Origin: Dehalococcoidia bacterium UBA1152
Lineage (GTDB): Bacteria; Chloroflexota; Dehalococcoidia; Lucifugimonadales; UBA2962
Length of the DNA stretch: 31,721 nt
Assembly (NCBI GenBank): GCA_002311285.1
Contig: DBZU01000026.1
Location: 1 to 31,721 of the forward strand
Direction of reading: 5' to 3'
The translations under genes were made by a program, and so were the position numbers. Shown in pieces: positions 24,408-31,721 of this stretch. The notes beneath the pieces are model-generated. The model did no database searches and was not told the DNA's origin. It saw only the letters and a list, made by a program, of their open reading frames with translations. Positions within the stretch are counted from its first letter, which is position 1. Every line of letters starts with the position of its first letter.

Positions 24408-25442
24408 TTATAAATAAAATATTGCAATACTAGCAACGACGTAAATCACGATTAGCAATGCCGATTCCGGGTTAATCCATTTGTTGGATAAGTTTCTGGG
24501 GTGTTTGGATCGCAGTAGTAGGGTTATTATGATGATGCCTGTCATAATAATAGCTGTTAATCCTGTGACAATATGTGACGTGGATATATTTGCCCATAGC
24601 GAGCCATCTGTGTAAGCCAGTTCATCTGCAAACAAAATAAATCCCATATTGAATAGATTAGAGCCGAGTAAGTTCCCAACCGCCATTTCCGGATTTCCTA
24701 GTCTCAGCGCAGCTATTGTGGTTGCTAATTCTGGCAATGATGTGCTTATTGCAAGAAATTGTGTCCCAACGAAACTTTCTTCCCAATTCAAAGCTTCAGC
24801 TAAACCATCTCCGATTATCGATAGCCATATTGAAGTTCCGATTATACATAGAGCAGATATCAGATAAATACCAAACGCTCGTACCGTTTCCGGATCTGCA
24901 CTTTTTTTACTGGTGCCTTCTAACTGGTGGTTCTTATTTGATGCCAAGCTTTTGTTATGAGTATCTAAACGAAAAATGATAAATGTGGCTGTGGCGAAGA
25001 ACACGATTAATAATATAGAGAATGGACTTATATACCAGCTATCTAAAGTTACTGTCCAATTATGAACAGCTGTTGATAGGGAAGCTATTATTATTATTCC
25101 GGCTCCCAAAAAAGCTACTACTATAGGACCACGAGAAATCGAAGCGAGGACGGGTCCTCTTTGCCATAACAAATCTGCGATAGCAATAATCAGGAGATTG
25201 ACGATGTTACTACCAAATGCTGCGCCGGCAGCTAGATCAGGTGCTTTAGCGATTGTGATAGAGCTGATTCCAGTTGCTAACTCTGGCAATGAAGTTGCGG
25301 TAGCGAGTAGAACTATACCCACAAACGTATGGCCAAGTCCCATTTTTGTGGCAATTTTGCTAGAAGCACTTACAAGAAATTTCGATGACAACAGGATCAA
25401 TAATGCTGCTGCAAATAATTGTATCCACAGAAGAGTTAGCAA
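24408..25442 (-). CDS. Calcium/sodium (or proton) antiporter, CaCA family
   Basis: A 344-residue membrane protein of the CaCA superfamily (YrbG-like), exporting Ca2+ in exchange for Na+ or H+. Two inverted repeats are visible. The alpha-1 motif is LLATATSLPELATGISS with GAAFGSNIVNLLI. The alpha-2 motif is LAISTSLPELATTIAALRLG with AVGNLLGSNLFNMG. Both contain the transport Glu. About ten hydrophobic segments flank a soluble loop at roughly 163-185. The start is TTG at 25440-25442, two codons after the pyk stop in the same frame; no Shine-Dalgarno is evident, so translation may depend on termination at pyk. Confidence 0.92.
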   Translation of the reverse strand: MLTLLWIQLFAAALLILLSSKFLVSASSKIATKMGLGHTFVGIVLLATATSLPELATGISSITIAKAPDLAAGAAFGSNIVNLLIIAIADLLWQRGPVLASISRGPIVVAFLGAGIIIIASLSTAVHNWTVTLDSWYISPFSILLIVFFATATFIIFRLDTHNKSLASNKNHQLEGTSKKSADPETVRAFGIYLISALCIIGTSIWLSIIGDGLAEALNWEESFVGTQFLAISTSLPELATTIAALRLGNPEMAVGNLLGSNLFNMGFILFADELAYTDGSLWANISTSHIVTGLTAIIMTGIIIITLLLRSKHPRNLSNKWINPESALLIVIYVVASIAIFYL

Positions 25443-25448
25443 AGTTTG

Positions 25449-26885
25449 TTAAACCGACATAACTCGTAGCATATTGGTGCCTCCTGGAACACCAATTGGC
25501 AAGCCTGCTACCAATACTACGAGGCCTTCACCTTTAATTTCTGGCGCTTTGTTTGCTTCTTCACGTACGATTCGGAAGAAATCATCCACGTCTTTAGCTG
25601 GTTCAGTAGTGACTGGAACTACTCCCCAGGTAAGCGTAAGTTTACGTTCTGTTTCTTTGAACGGGGTTAAAGCAAGTATGTTAGAGCGAGGACGATATTT
25701 TGAAACCCGCGCAGCTGTGCTTCCAGATTCTGTGAACGCGACAATCAGGTCGGCATTAACTTGATGAGCTGTTTGGCAGGAATTATATGCTATAGAATCA
25801 TCGGTCTGGTGTCCCATGTGATCACGCTTTTCAACTAATATTGATTCATAAGGCAGAGATTTTTCTGCCTCTATTGCAACCTTAGACATCATAGAAACTG
25901 ATTCTATAGGATATTTTCCAATAGACGTTTCTCCTGACAGCATTATGGCGTCGGATCCATCAAATACGGCGTTGGCAACATCGGTTACTTCAGCACGAGT
26001 GGGGGAGGGCGAACTAATCATTGACTCAAGCATTTGGGTAGCAGTTATTACTGGTTTGCCAGCAATATTAGATGCTTTTATAAGCTGTTTTTGTATTATT
26101 GGGACTTCTGCTAAATCAACCTCTACACCCATGTCACCTCTTGCAACCATGATGCCCTCACTGGCGGCCAGAATCGATTTAAATTGACGTATACCTTCCG
26201 CAGTTTCAATTTTAGATATTATCGAAGGATTGACTCCACGCTGCGATAGTTCTTCTCTTATTGATTCAACATTTGATGCAGAACCAACGCTTGAAATAGC
26301 TACAAAATCAGCTTTGTGTTCCGCGGCAAAATCAATTGATTTAAAAGTAGCTTCGTTAAGGAACTGGCCGATTGCAGTCATGCCTGCCACTCTCACTCCT
26401 CGACCTTTTGTTATTTCACCAGGGGTTATTGCCTCACAAATTACTTTTTCGCCAGACACTTCAATGACTTTCAATTTAACTAGGCCATCAGCAATAGCAA
26501 CAGTTTGGCCAGGGTTAGCATCAATATGTATACCCGCAGGTTTTATTGGGATTAGCTGCGATGTACCTGATACATCTTTACTGGTTAGGCTTATTGTGTC
26601 CTTCAGGTCTATTTTTACTACCTTAGGATTAGTATCTCCGGTTCTATATTTTTTTCCGGGAACATCAACCATTATTCCAACTGGCTGATCTAGCTGTTTC
26701 GATGCAGATCTAACTAAATCTATGGATTTTTTATGATCCTGAATGGTCCCATGAGCTAAATTTAGTCTAGCGACACTCATACCACTTTTAATAAGTGCTA
26801 TTACTTTGGCAAGCGAGTTTGTTGAAGGACCTAAAGTACAGACTATTTTTGTTTTAGTCTTTTCTCTATGTTGTGACTGGTTCAC
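25449..26885 (-). CDS. pyk: Pyruvate kinase (divergent, probably K+-independent)
   Basis: Transfers phosphate from phosphoenolpyruvate to ADP, the last step of glycolysis. The 478-residue protein has KIVCTLGPST, the signature IISKIETAEGI with catalytic K223 and metal ligand E225, MVARGDMGVEV with metal ligand D249, and VITATQMLESMISSPSPTRAE. Departures are notable: the usual N-F-S-H-G is NLAHG (42-46), and the GPEIR or GPKIR segment is GKKYR (77-81), with Lys at the position that separates K+-independent from K+-dependent enzymes. The SFVR segment is SSVG (196-199). The catalytic Lys and both metal ligands survive, so it is probably active. The start is GTG at 26883-26885, with AGGA about 11 nt upstream. 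Confidence 0.9.
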   Translation of the reverse strand: MNQSQHREKTKTKIVCTLGPSTNSLAKVIALIKSGMSVARLNLAHGTIQDHKKSIDLVRSASKQLDQPVGIMVDVPGKKYRTGDTNPKVVKIDLKDTISLTSKDVSGTSQLIPIKPAGIHIDANPGQTVAIADGLVKLKVIEVSGEKVICEAITPGEITKGRGVRVAGMTAIGQFLNEATFKSIDFAAEHKADFVAISSVGSASNVESIREELSQRGVNPSIISKIETAEGIRQFKSILAASEGIMVARGDMGVEVDLAEVPIIQKQLIKASNIAGKPVITATQMLESMISSPSPTRAEVTDVANAVFDGSDAIMLSGETSIGKYPIESVSMMSKVAIEAEKSLPYESILVEKRDHMGHQTDDSIAYNSCQTAHQVNADLIVAFTESGSTAARVSKYRPRSNILALTPFKETERKLTLTWGVVPVTTEPAKDVDDFFRIVREEANKAPEIKGEGLVVLVAGLPIGVPGGTNMLRVMSV

Positions 26886-26925
26886 TTAAATTTTTGTCCT
26901 ATAACATACAAGGCTACTACAGCAT

Positions 26926-26934
26926 TGATATACT
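26926..26934 (+). promoter_or_regulatory. Extended -10 element upstream of the zinc-ribbon gene
   Basis: TG-A-TATACT matches the extended -10 consensus. It lies in the 119-nt gap between divergent pyk and the zinc-ribbon gene, without a clear -35. A second possible -10, TAGAAT (26992-26997), would start a nearly leaderless transcript at about 27004. Confidence 0.35.
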
Positions 26935-27004
26935 CGACTAGGCATGTTTAGAGAACCTAAATGTACAATATGCGATATTTCTACTTTCTATTAGAATATT
27001 TAAT

Positions 27005-27706
27005 ATGAATGATATGCAATCAATATTTAATCTACAAATAGCCGATTTACAAATCGATGATCTACAAGAAAAACTGGATTCAATTAAAGAAAAGTTGTCA
27101 TCAGATGGTGATCTTGAAATGATAAAAAACCGATTAGACAAAATTAAATCTTTAATAGAACAAAAAGAATTACAGAAACGGACTACAGAAAGAACCATCA
27201 GTGATTTACAAGATAAAATCAAGGAATTACAAGCACTACTCTATGGAGGAGTCATAACCAATGAAAAGGAACTTCAAGCTTTGGAAGAGCAGAAAGTTTT
27301 CTTATCTGGAGAAGTGTCTTCTCAAGAAGATGAGTTGCTTGAGGTTATGATTGAAATCGATCAGGATGTCAGTTCGAAAGATAAACATGTTCTTGCAACT
27401 GAAAAACTGACAGCTATAAAGTCTGATGAGTCAGTTCGTTTCGCTCAACAGCAAGATGAATTCTCAGCAGACTTGAAACAGATAAAATCAGAACGTGACG
27501 CTTTGATTGCATTAATTCCAGCTGATATTTTGGCTCTATATGAGAAATTGAAAAAGAATAAGGGGGGGCATGCAGTGTCTAAATTAGAAGGACGAATCTG
27601 TGGTGTGTGCAGGGTTGAACTACCGGTAAAAGAATTTCAAGATGCGAGAGCGGGACTTCGATTAGTGCAGTGCAATAGTTGTCGGAGAATAATATACGTA
27701 TCGTGA
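27005..27706 (+). CDS. Coiled-coil protein with C-terminal C4 zinc ribbon (zf-RING_7 family)
   Basis: A 233-residue protein whose first ~180 residues are almost continuous charged heptads (FNLQIADLQIDDLQEKLDSI, later ELQALEEQKVFLSGE), predicting a long antiparallel coiled-coil hairpin. A four-cysteine zinc ribbon follows: CGVC (about 198-201) and CNSC (about 222-225) in GRICGVCRVELP and LVQCNSCRRIIYV. This architecture is that of the C4-type zinc-ribbon protein family found in many bacteria, which is often suggested to bind nucleic acid; its function is not established. The ATG at 27005 (or 27014) has no Shine-Dalgarno. It is 31 nt ahead of the recombinase-like gene, and the two are likely co-transcribed. 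Confidence 0.88.
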   Translation: MNDMQSIFNLQIADLQIDDLQEKLDSIKEKLSSDGDLEMIKNRLDKIKSLIEQKELQKRTTERTISDLQDKIKELQALLYGGVITNEKELQALEEQKVFLSGEVSSQEDELLEVMIEIDQDVSSKDKHVLATEKLTAIKSDESVRFAQQQDEFSADLKQIKSERDALIALIPADILALYEKLKKNKGGHAVSKLEGRICGVCRVELPVKEFQDARAGLRLVQCNSCRRIIYVS

Positions 27707-27737
27707 TTACTATACTTTTAATTAGGAAGGGTTTTTA

Positions 27738-29081
27738 GTGCGAGCAGTCGGTTACTTTAGGCAGAAAAAGACTAATGAATGGTCCAGTATTAATGATTCT
27801 TTTGAATTGCAATTTGAAGAATATTGTGCTGTGAATTTTCATCAGAATTTAGGTATTTATGTTGATAATTTAGGGTCAAAAAATGAATACAAAAAGCTAT
27901 TGGAATTTTTAAGCAGTTCTGGTTCTGAATACCTAGTTGCAATACCTGATTCTCGCCATTTAGGTTCAGATCTCGAAGAATTGACACGTTCATTGATAGC
28001 TATTAATGCCACAGGCTCTAGTTCTATTTGTATGGATGACTTAATTCCAGACCCAATTCAAAATGGGTTTCAAAGATTAGGTATAAAAGGTGTTTCTAAA
28101 ACACGTAGTGATCGTGTTCGAGAGTCCATGCGGGCAAAGGCTGCTCAGGGAAAACCTTTAGGTCGACCGCCATTTGGATATGAAATTAATGAAGACGGAG
28201 ACCTAGTTATTGTTCCGGGACAGGCCTCAGTGGTTGAATTAATTTATCGGCTGTACACGAAAGACCAAATTGGATTTCGGTTGATTGCGCAACAATTGAA
28301 TGAGCGGGGCATAACTACTCGTAAGAATAAACCATGGAACGTTGTTACTGTTAGGGATATTTTACGGAATGTAGCATATACAGGCACCTATAGCAGGTTC
28401 GGGCTTCGAAAATCTAAAGTACATGAAGCAGTGATTTCGACAGAAATATTTAAGTTAGCTCAGGACATTACTAAGACTCGAAGGCCAATAGGACGAGTAT
28501 CTTCAGCTGATCCATTTTTACTATCTGGTCTAGTTTATTGCGCTGATTGTGGGAACAAAATGATGGGAGTTACTCGCCGGCAGAAGTGGCAGCGTAAAGA
28601 CAGCCGCAGATCATCAGGGGTGTACAGGTATTACCAGTGCCAATCCAGACAGAATCAAGGTAGATGTAGCTATGTAACATGGAGGGCCTCCATGTTGGAG
28701 TCAACCGTAATTGGCAGATTAATCGAAAACATAAAGAATGCTATTGATAAAAAAGATTTATTAAATGTTAATGAAAGTTCACGAATTGATCGTATTAGGG
28801 AATTAAACAGAGACCGTGTTAAGTCTGCTGAAAGAAGAATGCTGTTTGCATTAAAGAGAGTGGCAAAAGCTGAAATTCCGCTGGATCTAATGTCTGAATA
28901 CATAAAAAATATAGATTCTGCCAGAAAACTGTCCAGCAAATCACGTGACGTTGAACCCGAGGCGATTCTTAGTAAGGTTAAACGAATCGAATCCTTGAAA
29001 TATGAAGAAAAAAGAGTCATATTTGAAGAAAATATTATGCGCATTACTGTGCATAAGGAAATGGTAGATATTTCCTTTTAG
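27738..29081 (+). CDS. Catalytically degenerate large serine recombinase-like protein
   Basis: A 447-residue protein with the architecture of a large serine recombinase: resolvase-like N-domain (1-125), recombinase DNA-binding domain with KPLGRPPFGYEINEDG (139-154) to DILRNVAYTGTY (207-218), a zinc ribbon with C268, C271, C301 and C310, and a C-terminal helical region. The N-domain keeps R8 in VGYFRQKK, but position 10, the nucleophilic serine in resolvases (YxRVST), is Lys. The DRLGRD segment is RHLGSD (73-78), and the arginine before the KGL-like helix is Tyr51. Recombination by the usual mechanism therefore looks impossible, though the DNA-binding parts are intact. GTG 27738 has AGGAAGG about 7 nt upstream, and the frame is open throughout, so it is expressed and maintained rather than decaying. 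Confidence 0.85.
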   Translation: MRAVGYFRQKKTNEWSSINDSFELQFEEYCAVNFHQNLGIYVDNLGSKNEYKKLLEFLSSSGSEYLVAIPDSRHLGSDLEELTRSLIAINATGSSSICMDDLIPDPIQNGFQRLGIKGVSKTRSDRVRESMRAKAAQGKPLGRPPFGYEINEDGDLVIVPGQASVVELIYRLYTKDQIGFRLIAQQLNERGITTRKNKPWNVVTVRDILRNVAYTGTYSRFGLRKSKVHEAVISTEIFKLAQDITKTRRPIGRVSSADPFLLSGLVYCADCGNKMMGVTRRQKWQRKDSRRSSGVYRYYQCQSRQNQGRCSYVTWRASMLESTVIGRLIENIKNAIDKKDLLNVNESSRIDRIRELNRDRVKSAERRMLFALKRVAKAEIPLDLMSEYIKNIDSARKLSSKSRDVEPEAILSKVKRIESLKYEEKRVIFEENIMRITVHKEMVDISF

Positions 29082-29114
29082 TTTAGGTGGGTATACAAAG
29101 TTATCTGAATTGTC

Positions 29115-29123
29115 TGTTAAAAT
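29115..29123 (+). promoter_or_regulatory. Extended -10 promoter element of rnpB
   Basis: TG-T-TAAAAT fits an extended -10. Initiation 7-8 nt downstream would be at about 29130, which coincides with the first base-paired nucleotide of RNase P helix P1 (29131). Confidence 0.5.
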
Positions 29124-29130
29124 TCCAATG

Positions 29131-29552
29131 GGGAGCAAGATGGCTGGGTGGCTACTCTTTTTGATTCAAGAAGAGAGGAAAGTCCGAGCTCCATTCGAGC
29201 AGAATGCCCGTTAACGGCGGGGCGAGGGAACTCGACGGAAAGTGCCACAGAAACATACCGTCTCTTAAGAAATTTTAGAGATAAGGGTGAAATGGTGAGG
29301 TAAGAGCTCACCGCCTTGATGGTGACATCATGGGCAAGGCAAACCCCATTCGGAGCAAGGCCAAGCAGAGGACCTAAAGAAATTTAGGTAACAAGAGAGC
29401 TCGATCTCTACTCAGGTGGGCCGCACGATCTAGATGGCAACATCTAGGCTAGATAGATAGTTACCACTTGACTTGAGTGAAGGATGAAGTCCTCGGATGT
29501 AAACTTCACGCCAGTCTTGTACAGAACTCGGCTTATAGGCCGTCTTGCGCCC
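29131..29552 (+). ncRNA. rnpB: RNase P RNA, bacterial type A
   Basis: The catalytic RNA that trims the 5' ends of pre-tRNAs. Helix P1 joins GCAAGATGGCT (29135-29145) with GGCCGTCTTGC (29538-29548), extended by GGG/CCC (29131-29133 with 29550-29552). The 5' conserved element GAGGAAAGTCCGAGCTCC and the 3' element ACAGAACTCGGCTTATAGG form P4. Here both deviate from the commonest CCGGG/CCCGG to CCGAG/CTCGG, a compensating change that preserves pairing. ACAGAAACATACCG, GGGTGAAATGGTGAGGTAAGAG and GCAAGGCCAAGCAGAG mark the other conserved regions. The length of about 420 nt is usual for type A. Ends are approximate by a few nucleotides. Confidence 0.96.
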
Positions 29553-29663
29553 TTATTCTTATTTAGTTAACCAAATAATTACGTTGTTAATAGTAAAAAC
29601 TTGGTAAACTAATCTTTGATTATCTACCGTTGTTAAATTAAATGCTAAATTGAATGTATACGT

Positions 29664-29740
29664 AGGAGCGTAGCTCAGTCTGGTAGAGCAATGGTCTCCA
29701 AAACCATCGGTCGCGGGTTCGAATCCTGCCGCTCCTGCCA
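29664..29740 (+). tRNA. trnW: tRNA-Trp (anticodon CCA)
   Basis: A full cloverleaf is visible: acceptor stem AGGAGCG/CGCTCCT, D arm GCTC...GAGC, anticodon stem ATGGT/ACCAT with loop CTCCAAA, anticodon CCA at 29698-29700, and T arm GCGGG-TTCGAAT-CCTGC. G73 is followed by an encoded CCA (29738-29740). The anticodon reads UGG, and the GCCA end is complementary to the UGGC of the T-box bulge upstream of trpS. Confidence 0.98.
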
Positions 29741-29782
29741 AAAACTATTTTTAACTAAAACCGTTTTCTTAGGTAATGATAA

Positions 29783-30559
29783 ATGGAAACTCAATTAAAA
29801 GATAAAGTTGCAATAGTGACTGGAGCAGGCCAGGGTATTGGCAAAGCAATAGCAATTGATTTAGCACTCAATGGAGCAAACATCCTTGTAGCAGATATAG
29901 ATTTTAGCTTGGCTAAAGATGTAGCGTCTTCCATAAATACTGAAGCTATACCCTTAAAGATTGATATTGCGAACTTAGATGATATTGAAAAAATGATGGA
30001 CAGTTGCATGGATACATTTAAGAAAATTGACATTTTGGTCAATAACGCCGGAATTACACGTTTCGCGGATGTCATGGAAGTAACAGTGGAAGATTGGGAT
30101 TCAATCCATGCTGTTAACGCCCGAGGCACATTTTTTTCAATGCAGTTTGCTGCAAAACAAATGATCGCGACTAGAGATGGAGGCATCATAATCAATATCG
30201 CATCTATAGCAGGCAAAGGATATTCTGGAAGTTCCAATGCAGCATATGCTGCAAGTAAAGGGGCAATTATCGCTATGACCGCCATCGCTGCTCAGCAGTT
30301 AGGTTCGTACGGTATTAGAGTGAATTCGGTATGTCCTGGATTAACCAGAACACCACTTTTAGATAAGATTGAAAGGCAGATTACGGACTCTACAGCTCCT
30401 ACTATAAAAAAAATTCAGATGAGGCATCATGTGATTCCTACGGGTCGGGAGTCCACCCCAGAAGACATAGCTTCTATGGTTACTTTTTTGGCTGGACCTG
30501 GGGCGTCGAATATCACTGGTCAGGCTATAAATGTTGATGGTGGCTTAATAAACCACTGA
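29783..30559 (+). CDS. Short-chain dehydrogenase/reductase
   Basis: A 258-residue classical SDR, an NAD(P)-dependent oxidoreductase of alcohols and ketones. The cofactor motif is TGAGQGIG (13-20), and an acidic residue after the second strand (ADID, D38) favours NAD(H). NNAG is at 87-90, and the catalytic residues are N112, S141, Y155 and K159 (YAASK). The C-terminal end ITGQAINVDGG is that of FabG-like and 3-hydroxyacyl/polyol dehydrogenases. The substrate is undetermined; the adjacent genes give no pathway. It begins 42 nt after tRNA-Trp and converges on the amidase, with 17 nt between stops. Confidence 0.92.
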   Translation: METQLKDKVAIVTGAGQGIGKAIAIDLALNGANILVADIDFSLAKDVASSINTEAIPLKIDIANLDDIEKMMDSCMDTFKKIDILVNNAGITRFADVMEVTVEDWDSIHAVNARGTFFSMQFAAKQMIATRDGGIIINIASIAGKGYSGSSNAAYAASKGAIIAMTAIAAQQLGSYGIRVNSVCPGLTRTPLLDKIERQITDSTAPTIKKIQMRHHVIPTGRESTPEDIASMVTFLAGPGASNITGQAINVDGGLINH

Positions 30560-30576
30560 GCTAGGTAGCTTTGTAG

Positions 30577-31721
30577 TTAAATTTTTGGCTTCTGGAAAGG
30601 TTCTAAGTTTTTTTCTAACAGTAAAGCTACTGCTAATATCCTGTCTTCACACCAAGGCCGAGATATGATTTGAATACCAAGGGGAAGGCCTTCTTTTGAT
30701 GTGCCGCCCCTCATAACTAATGCAGGCCATCCAGCTAAATTATAAGCGTGACTGTAGCTGCCATTTTCAGGAAATCCATCGTAGCCGTGTCCATGCAAAG
30801 GAGCTGGTACCGGAGCGGCTGGACCGATTATTATATCGGTATTAGTGGTTTCCATAAATTGTAGTAACTGGCTACGGTACTCTTCCAATTCAACAAGAGT
30901 ATTCAGAAAGTCGGGCAGATAAGCAGGCTTCGCAGCCATCATTTTAATCCTAGAATCAAGATTCGGATCCATTGTAGAGGAACCTGCATTTTTTAATATT
31001 GCTTTAGCAGTTTCGCCAGCATCTGCGCCCATAATTTGTGAGTGTAGTGAGGCAGACATTTTAAGAGCTTCTGGAACATTCTCTTCTACTGATTTTACGT
31101 TACGTTTTAGGATATTAGCAGCATTTTTAACTGCTAATTGTATTTCAGGTATTGGAGTGGCTAAGCCATTATCAGTATGGAATGTTATTTTAAGGCCTTG
31201 TATCTCTACTTTTGCTGGAGTTGGCAAGGGTATTGGCATGACCGTGGGGTCTATGCCGTCAGGGCCGCAAATCAAAGGTAAAGTTAAAGCTATGTCTTTA
31301 ACGGAACGTGCCATGGGGCCAATCTGTGTTACTTGACTAAATATTCCTGAAAATGCAGGCCAGTGACCGGTGCGAGGAGTTCGCCCAGTAGTTGGCTTCA
31401 ATCCTACTATGCCACAACAATGTGCGGGCCACCTAATGCTACCGCCTGCATCGCTTCCAATTCCAAAAGGAGATCCTCCAGCTGCTATTATCGACGCTTC
31501 TCCGCCGCTACTTCCGCCAGGTGTTCTGTCAACATCGAATGGATTATTAGTTCTTCCATATACTAAGTTGGAGCTTTCAAAACCCATGCTGATTTCGGGC
31601 AAGTTTGTTTTACCTAGTATTATTGCTCCAGCTTTTTTAAGTCTCGATACTACAGTGGCATCAGTATTTGGTACATAATCTTTGCGACCCAGTGTCCCTC
31701 CTGTGGAGACTACACCAGATA
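30577..31721 (-). CDS. Amidase-signature family amidase (5' partial)
   Basis: An amidase-signature enzyme, hydrolysing amides through a Ser-cisSer-Lys triad. The open frame does not begin at the apparent start near 31602: it continues to the window edge through in-frame family sequence GGTLGRKDYVPNTDATVV and GAIILGKTNLPEIS, where the Lys of GKTN is the triad lysine. Next come GGSSGGEA with the cis-serine and GSDAGGSIRWPAHCCG with the nucleophilic serine, then GLKPTTGR. The C-terminal part (YNLAGWPALVMRGG, LPLGIQIISRPW) is typical. About 100-120 N-terminal residues lie outside the window. It resembles GatA-like and aryl-acylamidase members, but no gatB or gatC is near, so a catabolic amidase is more likely. 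Confidence 0.93.
   Translation of the reverse strand, partial: SGVVSTGGTLGRKDYVPNTDATVVSRLKKAGAIILGKTNLPEISMGFESSNLVYGRTNNPFDVDRTPGGSSGGEASIIAAGGSPFGIGSDAGGSIRWPAHCCGIVGLKPTTGRTPRTGHWPAFSGIFSQVTQIGPMARSVKDIALTLPLICGPDGIDPTVMPIPLPTPAKVEIQGLKITFHTDNGLATPIPEIQLAVKNAANILKRNVKSVEENVPEALKMSASLHSQIMGADAGETAKAILKNAGSSTMDPNLDSRIKMMAAKPAYLPDFLNTLVELEEYRSQLLQFMETTNTDIIIGPAAPVPAPLHGHGYDGFPENGSYSHAYNLAGWPALVMRGGTSKEGLPLGIQIISRPWCEDRILAVALLLEKNLEPFQKPKI

Noticed and set aside
27738..29740. Integrative element inserted at tRNA-Trp, with the recombinase as its integrase
   Set aside because: No duplicated tRNA end, att repeats or phage/plasmid genes are visible, the recombinase lacks its catalytic residues, and it is separated from the tRNA by rnpB.
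29559..29741. Minus-strand open frame beginning MAGAAGFEPATDGFGDHC
   Set aside because: It is the reverse complement of tRNA-Trp; this peptide type is a well-known false gene created by antisense tRNA.

Overview
The window looks like a stretch of core chromosome from an AT-rich, free-living bacterium. My best guess is a marine Chloroflexota of the SAR202/Dehalococcoidia type. The reasons are a coenzyme F420 ligase (cofE), a small Cys/His protein of a kind I associate with Chloroflexota, several amidohydrolase, amidase, SDR and DAO-type catabolic enzymes, and a T-box leader outside an obviously Firmicute gene order. This placement is inference; the sequence holds no rRNA or single decisive marker. 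Genes are densely packed on both strands, with no insertion sequence, prophage or CRISPR array. Non-ATG starts are frequent: TTG for thiG, a tautomerase, trpF, a VOC protein, a HIT protein and an antiporter; GTG for an HD protein, metG, pyk and a recombinase.

Layout. 1-10.9 kb: a clipped Rossmann oxidoreductase gene and thiG (minus); Nudix and leuS (plus); a DAO-family flavoenzyme (minus) divergent from leuB; EVE-domain and malate/lactate-dehydrogenase-family genes (minus, 2 nt apart); a small Cys/His protein convergent with cofE; then a CitE-like lyase, folB and a small tautomerase. 11.1-17.1 kb: a promoter with an embedded palindrome, a tryptophan T-box leader (specifier UGG, antiterminator and terminator all readable), then trpS-trpE-trpG-trpD-trpC-trpF, mostly overlapping or closely spaced; trpB and trpA are absent from the window. 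17.2-18.5 kb: VOC, HIT and YqeK-like HD genes. 18.5-26.9 kb: a LysE exporter (minus); D-aminoacylase-like amidohydrolase, rsmI, metG and a polyprenyl diphosphate synthase (plus); and pyk followed by a Ca2+/cation antiporter (minus).

26.9-31.7 kb: a coiled-coil/zinc-ribbon protein; a large serine-recombinase-like protein that has lost its catalytic serine and nearly all active-site residues; the RNase P RNA; tRNA-Trp(CCA); an SDR; and an amidase cut by the right edge.

How it fits together. The tryptophan system is nearly closed within the window. The leader's UGG codon matches the CCA anticodon, and its UGGC bulge is complementary to the GCCA end of the tRNA-Trp found about 18 kb downstream, so uncharged tRNA-Trp should switch on both its synthetase and most of the biosynthetic pathway. 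TrpE keeps an LxES motif expected for feedback inhibition. The most unusual item is the recombinase-like protein, which appears to be a domesticated DNA-binding protein in a housekeeping neighbourhood.
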